A DNA stretch of 64,000 nucleotides, taken from Roseomonas sp. KE2513 (lineage in GTDB: Bacteria; Pseudomonadota; Alphaproteobacteria; Acetobacterales; Acetobacteraceae). The stretch is from the NCBI RefSeq assembly GCF_016107305.1, contig NZ_RCVR01000019.1, positions 1 to 64,000 on the forward strand, in the 5' to 3' direction. The first letter of the stretch is position 1, and the number at the start of each line of letters is the position of its first letter. Under the pieces are notes generated by a model that worked only from the letters and a program-made list of their open reading frames with translations, had not been told where the DNA came from and did not search any database. Made by a program: the position numbers and the translations under genes. This document shows, piece by piece, positions 55,293-64,000 of this stretch.

Positions 55293-56900
55293 ATGGCGCA
55301 AGCCGCGCACGACACGGCCCATAGCGGCCACGACGACCATCACGACCACGCCCCGGGATTCGTCTCCCGCTGGCTGTTCTCGACCAATCACAAAGACATC
55401 GGCACCCTCTACATCATCTTCTCGGTGGTGGCGGCCTGCGTCGGCGTCACCCTCTCGATCCTGATGCGGATCGAGCTGCAGGAGCCGGGGATGCAGATCT
55501 TCTCCGGTGGACAGGCCTGGAACGCCATGGTCTCGGCCCACGGGCTGGTGATGGTGTTCTTCGTCGTCATGCCCGCCCTGATCGGCGGTTTCGGCAACTG
55601 GTTCGTGCCGATCATGATCGGCGCGCCGGACATGGCCTTCCCGCGGCTGAACAACATCTCGTTCTGGCTGATCGTGCCGGCCTTCATGCTGCTCGTTAGC
55701 TCGATGTTCGTCGGCCAGGGCGCGGGCGCCGGCTGGACGATCTACCCGCCGCTGTCGGACAGCACCTACCAGTCGGGCCCCTCGATGGACATGGCGCTCT
55801 TCGCGCTCCACCTCGCGGGTGCCAGCTCGATCCTGGGCGCGGCCAACTTCATCACCACCATCTTCAACATGCGCGCCCCCGGCATGACGCTGCACAAGAT
55901 GCCGCTCTTCGTCTGGGCGATGCTGGTCACGGCCTTCCTGCTGCTGCTGTCCGTGCCCGTGCTCGGCGGCGCCATCACGATGCTGATCACCGACCGTAAC
56001 TTCGGCACCGCCTTCTTCCGGCCCGAGGGCGGCGGCGACCCCGTGCTGTTCCAGCACCTCTTCTGGTTCTTCGGCCACCCCGAAGTCTACATTATGATCC
56101 TGCCGGCCTTTGGGATCGTGTCCCACATCCTGTCCACCTTCTCCCGCAAGCCGATCTTCGGCTATCTCGGCATGGCCTACGCCATGGTCGCCATCGGCGT
56201 GGTGGGCTTCGTGGTCTGGGCGCACCACATGTTCACCTCCGGCATCTCGGTGGACACGCGGGCCTACTTCATGGCGGCCACGATGATCATCGCGGTGCCC
56301 ACGGGCATCAAGATCTTCTCCTGGATTGCGACCATGTGGGGCGGCTCACTCGATTTCCGCACGCCCATGCTCTACGCCATCGGCTTCGTCTTCCTGTTCA
56401 CGGTGGGCGGCGTCACGGGCGTGAAGCTGGCCAATGCCGGCGTGACGGTCATCCTGCACAACACCTATTACGTCATCGCGCACTTCCACTACGTGCTGTC
56501 GCTGGGCGCCGTCTTCGGCATCTATGCCGGCTTCTATTACTGGATCGGCAAGATGAGCGGCTACCAGTACCCGGAGTTCTGGGGGAAGGTGCAGTTCTGG
56601 ACGACCTTCATCGGCGTCAACATCACCTTCTTCCCCATGCACTTCCTGGGCGCCCAGGGCATGCCGCGCCGCTACCCGGACTATCCCGACGCTTTTGCGG
56701 GCTGGAACCTGGTGGCTTCCATCGGCTCCTATATTTCGGCCGCTTCCTTCCTGCTCTTCATCTGGGTTGTTGTCCTGACCTTCATTCGCAAGGAAAAGGC
56801 CGCGGCGAACCCCTGGGGCGAGGGTGCGACGACGCTGGAGTGGCAGGTTTCCTCTCCCCCGCCCTTCCACACCTTCGACGAACTGCCTCGCATTCGGTAA
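55293..56900 (+). CDS. ctaD: Cytochrome c oxidase subunit I (aa3 type)
   Basis: A 535-residue haem-copper oxidase subunit with the same active-site set as the orphan copy at 3442: [29 protein letters not shown] and [12 protein letters not shown]. Proton channels D and K look intact. It is the operon copy next to subunits II and III. It begins with a His/Asp-rich tail typical of the family. Confidence 0.97.
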   Translation: MAQAAHDTAHSGHDDHHDHAPGFVSRWLFSTNHKDIGTLYIIFSVVAACVGVTLSILMRIELQEPGMQIFSGGQAWNAMVSAHGLVMVFFVVMPALIGGFGNWFVPIMIGAPDMAFPRLNNISFWLIVPAFMLLVSSMFVGQGAGAGWTIYPPLSDSTYQSGPSMDMALFALHLAGASSILGAANFITTIFNMRAPGMTLHKMPLFVWAMLVTAFLLLLSVPVLGGAITMLITDRNFGTAFFRPEGGGDPVLFQHLFWFFGHPEVYIMILPAFGIVSHILSTFSRKPIFGYLGMAYAMVAIGVVGFVVWAHHMFTSGISVDTRAYFMAATMIIAVPTGIKIFSWIATMWGGSLDFRTPMLYAIGFVFLFTVGGVTGVKLANAGVTVILHNTYYVIAHFHYVLSLGAVFGIYAGFYYWIGKMSGYQYPEFWGKVQFWTTFIGVNITFFPMHFLGAQGMPRRYPDYPDAFAGWNLVASIGSYISAASFLLFIWVVVLTFIRKEKAAANPWGEGATTLEWQVSSPPPFHTFDELPRIR

Positions 56901-56955
56901 CAGGGGCACCTTCCCGGTTGCGGTCCGCCGCGAGGGAACGATATGGAGCGTCACC

Positions 56956-57909
56956 ATGAGTGACCTGATGAGGAGGGGGGCCACGGCCCCCCTCGCCGTT
57001 TCCACCGATTGGTCCGAGCTGCGCGACTGGTTCGCGCTGCTCAAGCCGCGCGTGATGACCCTCGTGGTCTTCTCCGGCCTCGTCGGCATGCTTGTCGCGC
57101 CCGGGCACATCCATCCCGTGCTCGGCTCCGTCGCCATCCTCTGCATCGCGGTTGGTGCGGGCGCCGCTGGCTGCATCAACATGTGGTACGAGCGCGACAT
57201 CGACGCGCTGATGCGCCGCACCGCGCGCCGCCCCATGGCCGCCGGCCGGATCGAGCCCGAGGCAGGCCTCGCCTATGGCGTCTTCCTCGCCGGCCTCTCG
57301 GTCGTGCTGATGGGCCTCGCGACAAACTGGATGGCCGCCGCCTGGCTGCTCGGCTCCATCCTTTTCTACGTCTTCGTCTATACGATGTGGCTGAAGCGTC
57401 GGACCCCGCAGAACATCGTCATCGGCGGCGCGGCCGGAGCCTTCCCGCCGATCATCGGCTGGGTGGCGGTCACCGGGCACCTCGACGTGCTGCCGCTGAT
57501 CCTCTTCGCCATCGTCTTCGCCTGGACACCCCCGCATTTCTGGTCACTCAGCCTTTGGGCGCATGAGGACTACGCGCGCGCCGGGGTGCCGATGCTGCCG
57601 GTGGTGTCGGGCGCGCGGGAGACGCGGCGCCAGATCGTGCTCTACACGGTCGTGCTCGCGCCGCTCGGTCTCCTGCCGACGCTGCTGGGTCTCGCCGGCT
57701 GGGTCTACGGCGCCTACGCGATTTCGCTCGGCATCGGCTTCCTCTTCCACGCTTGGCGCGTGATGACGGAGCCGCAGGATGCCACGGGCATCAGCCTTCA
57801 GGGCGATGCCGCCGCTCGTAAGGCCTTCCGCTTCTCGCTGCTCCACCTCGCCGGCCTCTTCGGGGCGCTGGCGGTGGACCACTGGCTGCGCGTGGCGGGC
57901 CTGCTCTGA
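56956..57909 (+). CDS. ctaB: Protohaem IX farnesyltransferase
   Basis: A 317-residue UbiA-family prenyltransferase that converts haem B to haem O for the aa3 oxidase. The polyprenyl/haem-binding motifs are NMWYERDIDALMRRT near residue 75 and the second DxxxD-like site in WAHEDYARAGVPML. About nine helices. Its stop overlaps the next ATG (TGATG). Confidence 0.95.
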   Translation: MSDLMRRGATAPLAVSTDWSELRDWFALLKPRVMTLVVFSGLVGMLVAPGHIHPVLGSVAILCIAVGAGAAGCINMWYERDIDALMRRTARRPMAAGRIEPEAGLAYGVFLAGLSVVLMGLATNWMAAAWLLGSILFYVFVYTMWLKRRTPQNIVIGGAAGAFPPIIGWVAVTGHLDVLPLILFAIVFAWTPPHFWSLSLWAHEDYARAGVPMLPVVSGARETRRQIVLYTVVLAPLGLLPTLLGLAGWVYGAYAISLGIGFLFHAWRVMTEPQDATGISLQGDAAARKAFRFSLLHLAGLFGALAVDHWLRVAGLL

Positions 57910-58079
57910 TGCCCCAGCCCCAACTTCCCGTCGAAGCGCCCTCCATGTCCAAGGAGGAGGAGGCGGAGTTCTACCGCCGCCGCCGCGGGCGCAATATCGG
58001 CATGCTCGTGCTGCTGATCGTGCTCGTCGCGATCTTCTTCTTCATCACCATCGCCAAGCTGACCTCCTCCGTCTCTTGA
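57909..58079 (+). CDS. Small single-helix oxidase-operon protein
   Basis: A 56-residue protein: a charged N-terminus (SKEEEAEFYRRRRGRN) and one helix (about residues 31-50). It lies between ctaB and ctaG with a one-base overlap to ctaB, where many alphaproteobacteria have a CoxF-like or subunit IV-like small protein. A structural or assembly role in the aa3 oxidase is inferred. It is too short for many gene finders. Confidence 0.8.
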   Translation: MPQPQLPVEAPSMSKEEEAEFYRRRRGRNIGMLVLLIVLVAIFFFITIAKLTSSVS

Positions 58080-58109
58080 GGCCGGCTCCGGGAGGACCAT
58101 TTCCGCCCC

Positions 58110-58769
58110 ATGCCCGAAGCGCCCTTCCCGCGATCTGAGCCCACGCCCCCGCCCGCGAACAAGCAGCGGGCACAGGGTAACCGGCGCATCGCCATCGCGG
58201 CCTTCGGGACGGTGGTCGGCATGGTCGGCCTCTCCTTCGCCGCTGTCCCGCTCTACGCCGCCTTCTGCAAGGCCACCGGTTACAATGGCACGGTGCAGAC
58301 CGGCGGCCCGGCCGCGCCGGGTGCCGTCGAACGGCAGGTGACCGTCCGCTTCAACGCCACCACCCATCCCTCGCTGCCCTGGCAGTTCGAGGCGGCACAG
58401 AAGGCCATGCCTGTCCATCTCGGTGAATCCGGGCTTGCCTTCTACCGTGCTGCCAACCGGGCGGACCGCCCGGTGGAGGGGGTCGCTACCTACAACGTGA
58501 CGCCCGAGGTGGTCGGCAAGTATTTCCACAAGACCGCCTGCTTCTGCTTCGACGCCCAGACCCTCCAGCCCGGCCAGTCCGTCGAGATGCCCGTCAGCTT
58601 CTGGGTCGATCCCGAGATGGCGAAGGACCCGGAGACCCGGGACATCCGCACCATCACCCTCAGCTACACCTTCTTCCGCACGCTGGCGGACGCGGAGCGC
58701 ACCGGGGCGCTCGCGAGCGCCGGGCCGCATGTCGGCCGCATGGCCGAGCCCCCGACCGCGACGCGCTGA
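58110..58769 (+). CDS. ctaG: Cytochrome c oxidase assembly protein CtaG (Cox11)
   Basis: A 219-residue Cox11-type copper chaperone. One N-terminal helix (about residues 27-47) anchors a periplasmic domain; the copper motif is TACFCF. It delivers CuB copper to subunit I. VPLYAAFCKATGYNGT is a further family mark. It follows the small protein by 30 bases. Confidence 0.95.
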   Translation: MPEAPFPRSEPTPPPANKQRAQGNRRIAIAAFGTVVGMVGLSFAAVPLYAAFCKATGYNGTVQTGGPAAPGAVERQVTVRFNATTHPSLPWQFEAAQKAMPVHLGESGLAFYRAANRADRPVEGVATYNVTPEVVGKYFHKTACFCFDAQTLQPGQSVEMPVSFWVDPEMAKDPETRDIRTITLSYTFFRTLADAERTGALASAGPHVGRMAEPPTATR

Positions 58770-58940
58770 CCGCCCGCGGCGGGCGCGGCCGCGCGCCGAG
58801 ATTACCGGCCCTGCCCTTGATCCCGGGGGCGGTTTGCGGGATTGATGCAACGCACGCCCGGGGCCCCGGTCCCGCGTTACCCAAAGGGGGCCCAGCCCCA
58901 GGCCATCAACGGGCTCGGTCCCGCTTCACCAGGACGCGCT

Positions 58941-59807
58941 ATGGCTCTCGACACCACCACGGCCGGCATGGCGATCGACGCCTCCGAGCCGCCGCCGCCG
59001 CACAAGCATCCCTACCACCTGGTGGACCCGTCCCCCTGGCCGCTGCTCTCCGCCTTCTCGGCCGGCGCGCTGCTCTTCGGCATCGTGCTCTGGGCGCATT
59101 ACAACATCCACTGGATGTTTGGCGTGGGCCTCGTCGGCACCCTGGCCTCCGCCACCCTCTGGTGGCGGGACGTGGTGCGCGAGTCGAAGCAGCCGGGCGT
59201 CCATACCCCGATCGTGCGGATCGGCATGCGCTACGGCATGTCGCTCTTCATCGCCTCCGAGGTGATGTTCTTCGTCGCCTTCTTCTGGGCGTACTTCCAC
59301 TTCGCGCTCTATCCGGAACATGTGGCGGGCGCCGAGACGGCGATCTGGCCGCCGAAGGGCATCCACACCTTCGATCCCTTCGGCCTGCCCTTCCTGAACA
59401 CGATGATCCTGCTGCTCTCGGGCTGCACCGTCACCTGGGCGCACCACTCCCTCATCGAGGGCGACCGCAAGGGGATGCTCCAGGGCCTGGCGATCACCGT
59501 CGTCCTTGGCCTGTTCTTCACCTTCCTGCAGGCGGTGGAGTATTCCGAGGCGCCCTTCGCCTTCTCCGGCGGCGGCATCTATCCCTCCACCTTCTTCCTC
59601 GCCACCGGCTTCCACGGCTTCCACGTGATCGTCGGCACGCTGTTCCTGCTCGTCTGCCTCATCCGCGCCTGGGGCGGGGACTTCACGCCGAAGCGTCACT
59701 TCGGCTTCGAGGCGGCCGCTTGGTACTGGCACTTCGTGGACGTGGTGTGGCTGTTCCTCTTCATCTGCATCTATCTCTTCGGCGCGGGCGAGATCGCCCA
59801 GCACTGA
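58941..59807 (+). CDS. ctaE: Cytochrome c oxidase subunit III
   Basis: A 288-residue, seven-helix subunit III: KHPYHLVDPSPWPLL, SEVMFFVAFFWAYFHFALYP, TVTWAHHSL and FHGFHVIVGTLFLLV ... AWYWHFVDVVWLFL. It stabilises the proton-pumping oxidase. The ATG at 58941 fits the family; an upstream ATG would add a proline-rich 33-residue tail. A 171-base gap separates it from ctaG. Confidence 0.96.
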   Translation: MALDTTTAGMAIDASEPPPPHKHPYHLVDPSPWPLLSAFSAGALLFGIVLWAHYNIHWMFGVGLVGTLASATLWWRDVVRESKQPGVHTPIVRIGMRYGMSLFIASEVMFFVAFFWAYFHFALYPEHVAGAETAIWPPKGIHTFDPFGLPFLNTMILLLSGCTVTWAHHSLIEGDRKGMLQGLAITVVLGLFFTFLQAVEYSEAPFAFSGGGIYPSTFFLATGFHGFHVIVGTLFLLVCLIRAWGGDFTPKRHFGFEAAAWYWHFVDVVWLFLFICIYLFGAGEIAQH

Positions 59808-59827
59808 AGCCCCTTACCGCATCAGCG

Positions 59828-59871
59828 AACCCCGTCCGGCCTGCCGAGCTTTCGGCCTGCCGGGCGGGGTT
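59828..59871 (+). terminator. Long hairpin between ctaE and SURF1
   Basis: A 13-bp stem with one G-T pair (AACCCCGTCCGGC/GCCGGGCGGGGTT) and an inner GCCGA/TCGGC stem. The tail CGTCGTTTG is weakly T-rich. It may lower transcription into SURF1 or act as a processing site. Confidence 0.5.
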
Positions 59872-59891
59872 CGTCGTTTGAAAGACCCGCC

Positions 59892-60581
59892 ATGTCGCCC
59901 CGCGCCCGGCGAATCCTCCCGGCCGTCCTCGCCTCCATCCCGGTCCTTGCCATCCTCCTCGGGCTCGGCACCTGGCAGGTGCGGCGCCTCTACTGGAAGA
60001 CGGATCTGCTGGCGGCGATCGCCCGGGCTGAGGCCGGACCGCCAGTGCCGCTGACCGACACGCCCGAGCCCTTCTCCAAGGTCGAGACCAGCGGGCGCTT
60101 CCGCTACGACCTTGAGGCCATTCTCGGCGTGGAGGTGCGCGGGCCCGTCCTCGGCACCCGCCTGGTTACGCCGCTGGAGCGGGAGGGAAGCCCCACCGTG
60201 CTCGTGGATCGCGGCTGGGTTCCGCTGGAGCGCCGCGGCGCCGTGATCTCCCGCCCGGACGGGCCGGTCAGCGTCACCGGCTATGTCTCCCCGCCGCAGG
60301 ACCGCGACTTCTTCGCCGCCACCGACGACACCGCCGGCCGCCGCTTCTACACCGCCGACCCCCGCGCCATCGGCGCGGCCCTCGGCCTGTCCGCGGTGAC
60401 GCCGGACCTGCTGGTGGCGCTCGCGCCGCCGGGTGCCTCGCCCGATGCCCTGCCTCAGGGCGCCCAGACCCTGCCGCGCCCGCCCAATTCCCATCTCGGC
60501 TACGCCATCACCTGGTACGGCCTCGCCGCCTCCCTGGTCGGCGTGCTGGTCGCCTGGTCCCTCCGCAAGGACGAGACATGA
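59892..60581 (+). CDS. SURF1 family oxidase assembly protein
   Basis: A 229-residue protein with one helix at each end (about residues 11-29 and 200-220) flanking a periplasmic loop. Family marks are GLGTWQVRRLYWKTDLL, FRYDLEAILG, PVLVDRGWVP-type VLVDRGWVPLERRG, and NSHLGYAITWYGLAASL. SURF1 helps place haem a in the oxidase. Its stop overlaps the M32 gene start (ATGA). Confidence 0.93.
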   Translation: MSPRARRILPAVLASIPVLAILLGLGTWQVRRLYWKTDLLAAIARAEAGPPVPLTDTPEPFSKVETSGRFRYDLEAILGVEVRGPVLGTRLVTPLEREGSPTVLVDRGWVPLERRGAVISRPDGPVSVTGYVSPPQDRDFFAATDDTAGRRFYTADPRAIGAALGLSAVTPDLLVALAPPGASPDALPQGAQTLPRPPNSHLGYAITWYGLAASLVGVLVAWSLRKDET

Positions 60582-62059
60582 ACGAGCCCTATGCCCGCCT
60601 GAAGGATCGCTTCGCCCGCATCGCGACCATCGGAGAGGCCTCGGCCATGCTCGGCTGGGACGCCTCGGCCATGATGCCGCCCGGCGGCGGCGCGGCGCGC
60701 GGGGAGCAGCTCGCGGTCCTCGCCGGCGTCTCCCACGCGATGCTCGTCGCGCCGGAGGTGGCCGGGGACCTCGCCGCTGCCGAGGCCGAGGGCGAGTGGG
60801 ATGGGGCCAACCTCGCCCTCATGCGCCGCGCCCATCGGCGCGCCACCGCCCTGCCCGCCGATCTCGTCGAGGGCATGGCGCGGGCCAACTCGGCCTGCGA
60901 GAAGATCTGGCGCGGCGCCCGCGCGGCTTCCGACTTCGCGGCCGTGCGCCCGGCGCTGGAAACCGTCGTCGCCCTGCAGCGCGAGGCGGCGGCCGCCCTC
61001 TCCGCTGCGACCGGCCTCTCGCCTTACGACGCGCTGATGGACGGTTTCCAGCCGGGCATCGGTGCCGCCGACGTGGAGCCGATCTTCGCCGCCTACGAGG
61101 CCTTCCTGGCCGAGGCCCTGCCGCGCGCCGAGGCGATCCAGGCCGCCCGCCCCGCACCGGTCCACCCGCAGGGGCCCTTTCCGACGGAGGTGCAGCGCGC
61201 CCTCGGCCGCCGCCTCTCGGAGCGTGTCGGACTCGACTACGACCACGCCCGGCTGGACGAGAGCCTGCACCCTTTCTGCGGCGGCACGCCGACGGATGTC
61301 CGCATCACCACCCGCTACGTGCCCGAGAGCTTCGAGCAGGCGATGCTTGGTATCCTCCACGAGACCGGCCACGCCCTCTACGAGCGGGGGTTGCCGGGGG
61401 CCTGGTCTCGCCAGCCGGTAGGCGAGGCCGCCGGCATGGCCGCCCACGAATCCCAGAGCCTCATCATCGAGATGCAGGCCAGCCGCTCCGACGCCTTCCT
61501 CTCCTGGCTCGGCCCCGAGTTGCACGGGACCTTTGGCGGCGATCCCACCCCTTACGCCCCGGAGAACCTCGCCCGCCTCTGGCGCCGGGTGGAGCGCGGC
61601 TTCATCCGCACCGAGGCGGACGAGCTGACCTACCCCGCCCACGTCATCCTCCGCTTCCGGCTGGAGCGGGCGCTGATCGGCGGCGAGCTGGCCGTGGCCG
61701 ACATCCCCGGCGCCTGGGCGGAGGGGATGGGCCGCCTGCTCGGCATCACCCCGCCCGACGACCGCCGCGGCTGCCTGCAGGACATCCACTGGCACGACGG
61801 CGCCTTCGGCTACTTCCCCTCCTACACGCTCGGCGCCATGGCCGCGGCCCAGCTGATGGCGGCGGCGCGGGCGGCGGTGCCGGGGGTGGACGAGGCCCTC
61901 TCCCGCGGCGACTTCGCCCCGCTGCTCGGCTGGCTGCGTGCCCATGTCCACGGCCAGGGTTCGCGCCTCGGTTTTCAGGACCTGATGCGCGCAGCAACCG
62001 GCCGCCCGCTGGAGGCGGACGCCTTCATGGCGCACCTGCGCGGGCGCTACCTCACCTAG
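60578..62059 (+). CDS. M32 family carboxypeptidase (Taq type)
   Basis: A 493-residue zinc carboxypeptidase. The zinc motif is HETGHALYERG with the third ligand in AAHESQSLIIE. It removes C-terminal amino acids from peptides in the cytoplasm. It overlaps SURF1 by four bases (ATGA), so it is read with the oxidase operon even though its role differs. Its stop overlaps, by four bases, the stop of a convergent gene. Confidence 0.94.
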   Translation: MNEPYARLKDRFARIATIGEASAMLGWDASAMMPPGGGAARGEQLAVLAGVSHAMLVAPEVAGDLAAAEAEGEWDGANLALMRRAHRRATALPADLVEGMARANSACEKIWRGARAASDFAAVRPALETVVALQREAAAALSAATGLSPYDALMDGFQPGIGAADVEPIFAAYEAFLAEALPRAEAIQAARPAPVHPQGPFPTEVQRALGRRLSERVGLDYDHARLDESLHPFCGGTPTDVRITTRYVPESFEQAMLGILHETGHALYERGLPGAWSRQPVGEAAGMAAHESQSLIIEMQASRSDAFLSWLGPELHGTFGGDPTPYAPENLARLWRRVERGFIRTEADELTYPAHVILRFRLERALIGGELAVADIPGAWAEGMGRLLGITPPDDRRGCLQDIHWHDGAFGYFPSYTLGAMAAAQLMAAARAAVPGVDEALSRGDFAPLLGWLRAHVHGQGSRLGFQDLMRAATGRPLEADAFMAHLRGRYLT

Positions 62060-62889
62060 CGCCGATTCTCGAAGACGACGAAGAAGGGCGGCCGGTCGGG
62101 CGGCGCCTGCATCAAGTGCCCCTCCGTATCGGCCGGTAGCCGGCGGCGGAGCACCACGTCGAGCACGTTGCCGCCAATGAGGTCCACCGAGCCACCGCCC
62201 GCCCGCACGACGATGTCGCAGTGCATGGGCCGGAAGCGGCCGCTCTCGCTCAGCCTCGCCGTCCAATCGGCCAGTGGTTCCGCCGACCGGTCGGCGCAGA
62301 CGAGGTCTCCCGGGCGCGGCGCACGTTCCGCGAGGCCTCGCGGCAGGAAGGCCGCGCCTTCGGGATCCGCGAGCGCCATCGCGATCAGCCGATCCACATA
62401 GAGTGCGTGGCTGGCCGAGGGGTCGAACTCCGCCCGCGGCACCCCCGCCGAGGCCATGGCGTGGCTGACGAAGGCCGCCGACCAGGCCGGCGTGTTGTAG
62501 GAGGAGATGGCGACATTCGCCGGCACCACCTCGAAGGGCAGGCCTGACACGGGGTCGAGCGAGGCCGAGGCCGCCACCGGCGCGTTGATGGTGTCGCGGA
62601 AGTGCTGGTGGCCCGCGATCACCTCCGGCCCCTCCGGCGTCGCGGCCCAGTAGGTCATCAGCCGGTCGAAGAGCGCGGGCGTCGCGTCCGGCGTACGGTC
62701 GAGCGCGACGGGCCAGCCCTCCACCGCGATCGAGCCCCAGTTCCGCCACTCGCCCTCGGCCGCGGCGACGAGCCGGGCGGCGCCCGCTCCGCCGGGGCGC
62801 GGCCGCTCTGCCGGAGTGCCGCCGGCGGGCGGCGGCGGCGCCGTCGTGCAGGCGGCGAGCAGGACGGCCAGGAGCGGCAGGAGGCGCAT
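62056..62889 (-). CDS. DUF2272 lipoprotein
   Basis: A 277-residue lipoprotein (lipobox LLAAC) with the DUF2272 domain: PFEVVPANVAISSYNTPAWSAAFVSHAMASAGV, HALYVDRLIAMAL, APRPGDLVCADR, HCDIVVRAGGGSVDLIGGN. This is a CHAP/NlpC-like hydrolase relative with a likely Cys/His pair; activity is unknown. It is convergent with the M32 gene. Confidence 0.82.
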   Translation of the reverse strand: MRLLPLLAVLLAACTTAPPPPAGGTPAERPRPGGAGAARLVAAAEGEWRNWGSIAVEGWPVALDRTPDATPALFDRLMTYWAATPEGPEVIAGHQHFRDTINAPVAASASLDPVSGLPFEVVPANVAISSYNTPAWSAAFVSHAMASAGVPRAEFDPSASHALYVDRLIAMALADPEGAAFLPRGLAERAPRPGDLVCADRSAEPLADWTARLSESGRFRPMHCDIVVRAGGGSVDLIGGNVLDVVLRRRLPADTEGHLMQAPPDRPPFFVVFENRR

Positions 62890-62900
62890 GGTCCCTTATC

Positions 62901-62927
62901 GCGCCGCAACGGTTTTCGTTGCGGCGC
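62901..62927 (-). terminator. Hairpin between mbfA and the DUF2272 gene
   Basis: Perfect 11-bp stem (GCGCCGCAACG/CGTTGCGGCGC) with a five-base loop, in the 46-base gap after the mbfA stop. No T-run on the minus strand. It may end the mbfA transcript. Confidence 0.55.
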
Positions 62928-62935
62928 AGCAGGAT

Positions 62936-63892
62936 TCACCCGCTGCCGATGAGGATGCCCGCGAGCAGCACCAGCACGCCGCCCAGCACGATTTGCACCA
63001 GCGCGGCGCCGAAGGGGGTTTCCATGTAGCGCCAGCGCACCCAGGCGATGACGATCAGCTCCAGCACCACGATCACGGCGGCCACCGCCGTCGCCGTCCA
63101 GAAGTCGGGGATGAGGTAGGGCAGGGTATGGCCGAGTCCGCCGATCGCCGTCGCCACGCCGCAGGCGAGGCCCCTGATCCAGGGCCGGCCCCGCCCGGTG
63201 ATCGCCCCGTCATCCGACATGGCTTCGGTCAGCCCCATCGAAATCCCCGCGCCGACCGAGGCCGCGAGGCCGACGAGGAAGGTCTCGTGCGGCGAGTGGG
63301 TGGCGAAGGCCGCGGCGAAGATGGGCGCGAGGGTGGAGACAGACCCATCGATCAGCCCGGCCAGCGCCGGCTGCACCACCTGGAGCACGAGCAGCCGCCG
63401 CGCGGTCGCGTCCTCCCCGGCGACGGCGGCTTCCGTCAGGTGCGTCTCGGTCAGCCGCTCGGCCACGCCCTCGTGCTTCTTCTCGATGAGGGCGAGATCG
63501 CCCAGCAGCCGCCGCACCTCAGTGTCCCGCGCGCGCTCCGCCGCCCGCGAATAGAACTCGCCGGCCTCCAGCTCCATCACCGCGGCTTGGCGCCGCACCA
63601 CCTCGATCCGCAACTCCTCGGCCAGCCAGACGGGGTTGCGGCGAAGAAAGCCGCGCACGTCCTGGCGGGTGATCAACGGCAATTCCTTGCCGAACTTCTG
63701 CTCATAGAGGGCGAGCAACTGGTTGCGGTGCCCGCCCTCCTCCTCAGCCATGCCGTCGAAGACGGCGGCGGTGGCGGGGAAGTCGGCCCGGAGCCGCATG
63801 GCGAAGGTCGCGTAGATGCGCGAGTCCTCCTCCTCGTTGGCGATGGCCAGCGCGAGGGTCTCGGCCTCGGACAGATCTTCGAAACGCTTCAT
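62936..63892 (-). CDS. mbfA: Membrane-bound ferritin / VIT-type iron exporter
   Basis: A 318-residue fusion protein. The N-terminal ferritin-like (erythrin) domain, about residues 1-150, has di-iron motifs ANEEEDSRIYATFA, MAEEEGGHRNQLL and AVMELEAGEFYSRA. The C-terminal VIT1/CCC1 domain (about 165-318) has five helices with DGSVSTLAPIFAAAF. MbfA of Rhizobium/Bradyrhizobium exports iron under Irr control. A 27-bp palindrome lies about 60 bases before the start. Confidence 0.88.
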   Translation of the reverse strand: MKRFEDLSEAETLALAIANEEEDSRIYATFAMRLRADFPATAAVFDGMAEEEGGHRNQLLALYEQKFGKELPLITRQDVRGFLRRNPVWLAEELRIEVVRRQAAVMELEAGEFYSRAAERARDTEVRRLLGDLALIEKKHEGVAERLTETHLTEAAVAGEDATARRLLVLQVVQPALAGLIDGSVSTLAPIFAAAFATHSPHETFLVGLAASVGAGISMGLTEAMSDDGAITGRGRPWIRGLACGVATAIGGLGHTLPYLIPDFWTATAVAAVIVVLELIVIAWVRWRYMETPFGAALVQIVLGGVLVLLAGILIGSG

Positions 63893-63951
63893 GGCCCCTT
63901 CGTAAACCGTGCGGCCCTGAAGCGAAAGTAGAGAGAAAACATGCGGTTAGA

Positions 63952-63978
63952 CGCAATCGGGAAGCATTCTCGATTGCG
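63952..63978. promoter_or_regulatory. 27-bp palindrome upstream of mbfA
   Basis: CGCAATCG and CGATTGCG arms, perfect over eight bases, with an inner GAA/TTC, so 11 of 13 pairs match around the centre. Size and place suit an iron- or stress-responsive repressor. A transcript hairpin from a gene beyond the window edge is the alternative. Confidence 0.55.
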
Positions 63979-64000
63979 CCTTCCCCAACCCTCAGGCCGG

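Noticed and set aside
54390-56228. A 612-codon open frame antisense to coxB/ctaD
   Set aside because: Composition-driven shadow; same kind of frame occurs opposite the other ctaD.
58770-58940. An FNR-like half site (CCTTGATCCC) in the ctaG-ctaE gap
   Set aside because: Only one half matches; no ATCAA at the right spacing.
60500-62749. A 749-codon open frame antisense to the M32 peptidase
   Set aside because: No motif; overlaps a clear zinc peptidase and the end of SURF1.

Overview
The window is a GC-rich, densely coded bacterial chromosome segment. Gene content and order point to an alphaproteobacterium of the Rhodospirillales, most likely Acetobacteraceae (Roseomonas-like). The evidence is a ccoNOQPGHIS cluster with FNR/FixK-type boxes, a coxB-ctaD-ctaB-ctaG-ctaE-SURF1 operon, glyQ-glyS-ppdK in series, an MbfA-type ferritin/VIT iron exporter and a PEP-CTERM protein. 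The taxonomic placement is inference. I saw no rRNA, tRNA, insertion sequence, prophage or CRISPR array.

Layout. 1-6.3 kb: two MFS transporters, a GH1-like glycosidase and an orphan aa3-type oxidase subunit I. 6.4-15.4 kb: a SafE/TauE-like membrane protein followed by the complete cbb3 oxidase structural and assembly genes (ccoN, O, Q, P, G, H, I, S) and one extra small membrane protein. Operon genes overlap by a few bases, and a perfect TTGAT-N4-ATCAA box precedes ccoN. 15.4-28 kb: a mixed metabolic and envelope region with a PEP-CTERM protein, lipoproteins, a glycosyltransferase remnant, metY, a TctC/Bug binding protein, a Vgb-like propeller, an RNase Z-like hydrolase, an MFS transporter, a branched-chain-amino-acid-type binding protein, an acyl-CoA ligase and an RlpA-like protein. 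27.6-29.3 kb: a DUF4142 lipoprotein and two ferritin-like (YciE/DUF892) proteins, probably stress related; a third DUF892 protein lies at 39.8 kb.

29.4-42 kb: an M20 peptidase, a threonine-synthase-like enzyme, DctA, a TRIC channel, MFS, LysR, DUF2076, a CoA-binding protein, a membrane GH17 protein, DUF167 and an S49 peptidase split by a one-base frameshift. 42.4-52.9 kb: glycyl-tRNA synthetase (glyQ, glyS), pyruvate phosphate dikinase, creatininase family, exonuclease III, a fumarylacetoacetase-fold protein, a PuuD-like glutamine amidotransferase and LolA. 53-60.6 kb: an ArsR/SmtB-type regulator with a recognisable alpha-5 zinc site and the aa3 cytochrome c oxidase operon. 60.6-64 kb: M32 carboxypeptidase, a DUF2272 lipoprotein and MbfA.

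The window therefore encodes two complete terminal oxidase systems plus a spare subunit I: a low-oxygen cbb3 enzyme and an aerobic aa3 enzyme. The most unusual non-gene signal is a family of four related intergenic elements of about 210-260 bp (near 1.5, 33.4, 42.2 and 49.3 kb). They are made of several hairpins around a conserved AAAGATGATGG-like core. Each lies just after a stop codon and three sit between convergent genes. Several precise palindromes, an alternative-hairpin leader before metY and a 27-bp palindrome upstream of mbfA are also recorded.
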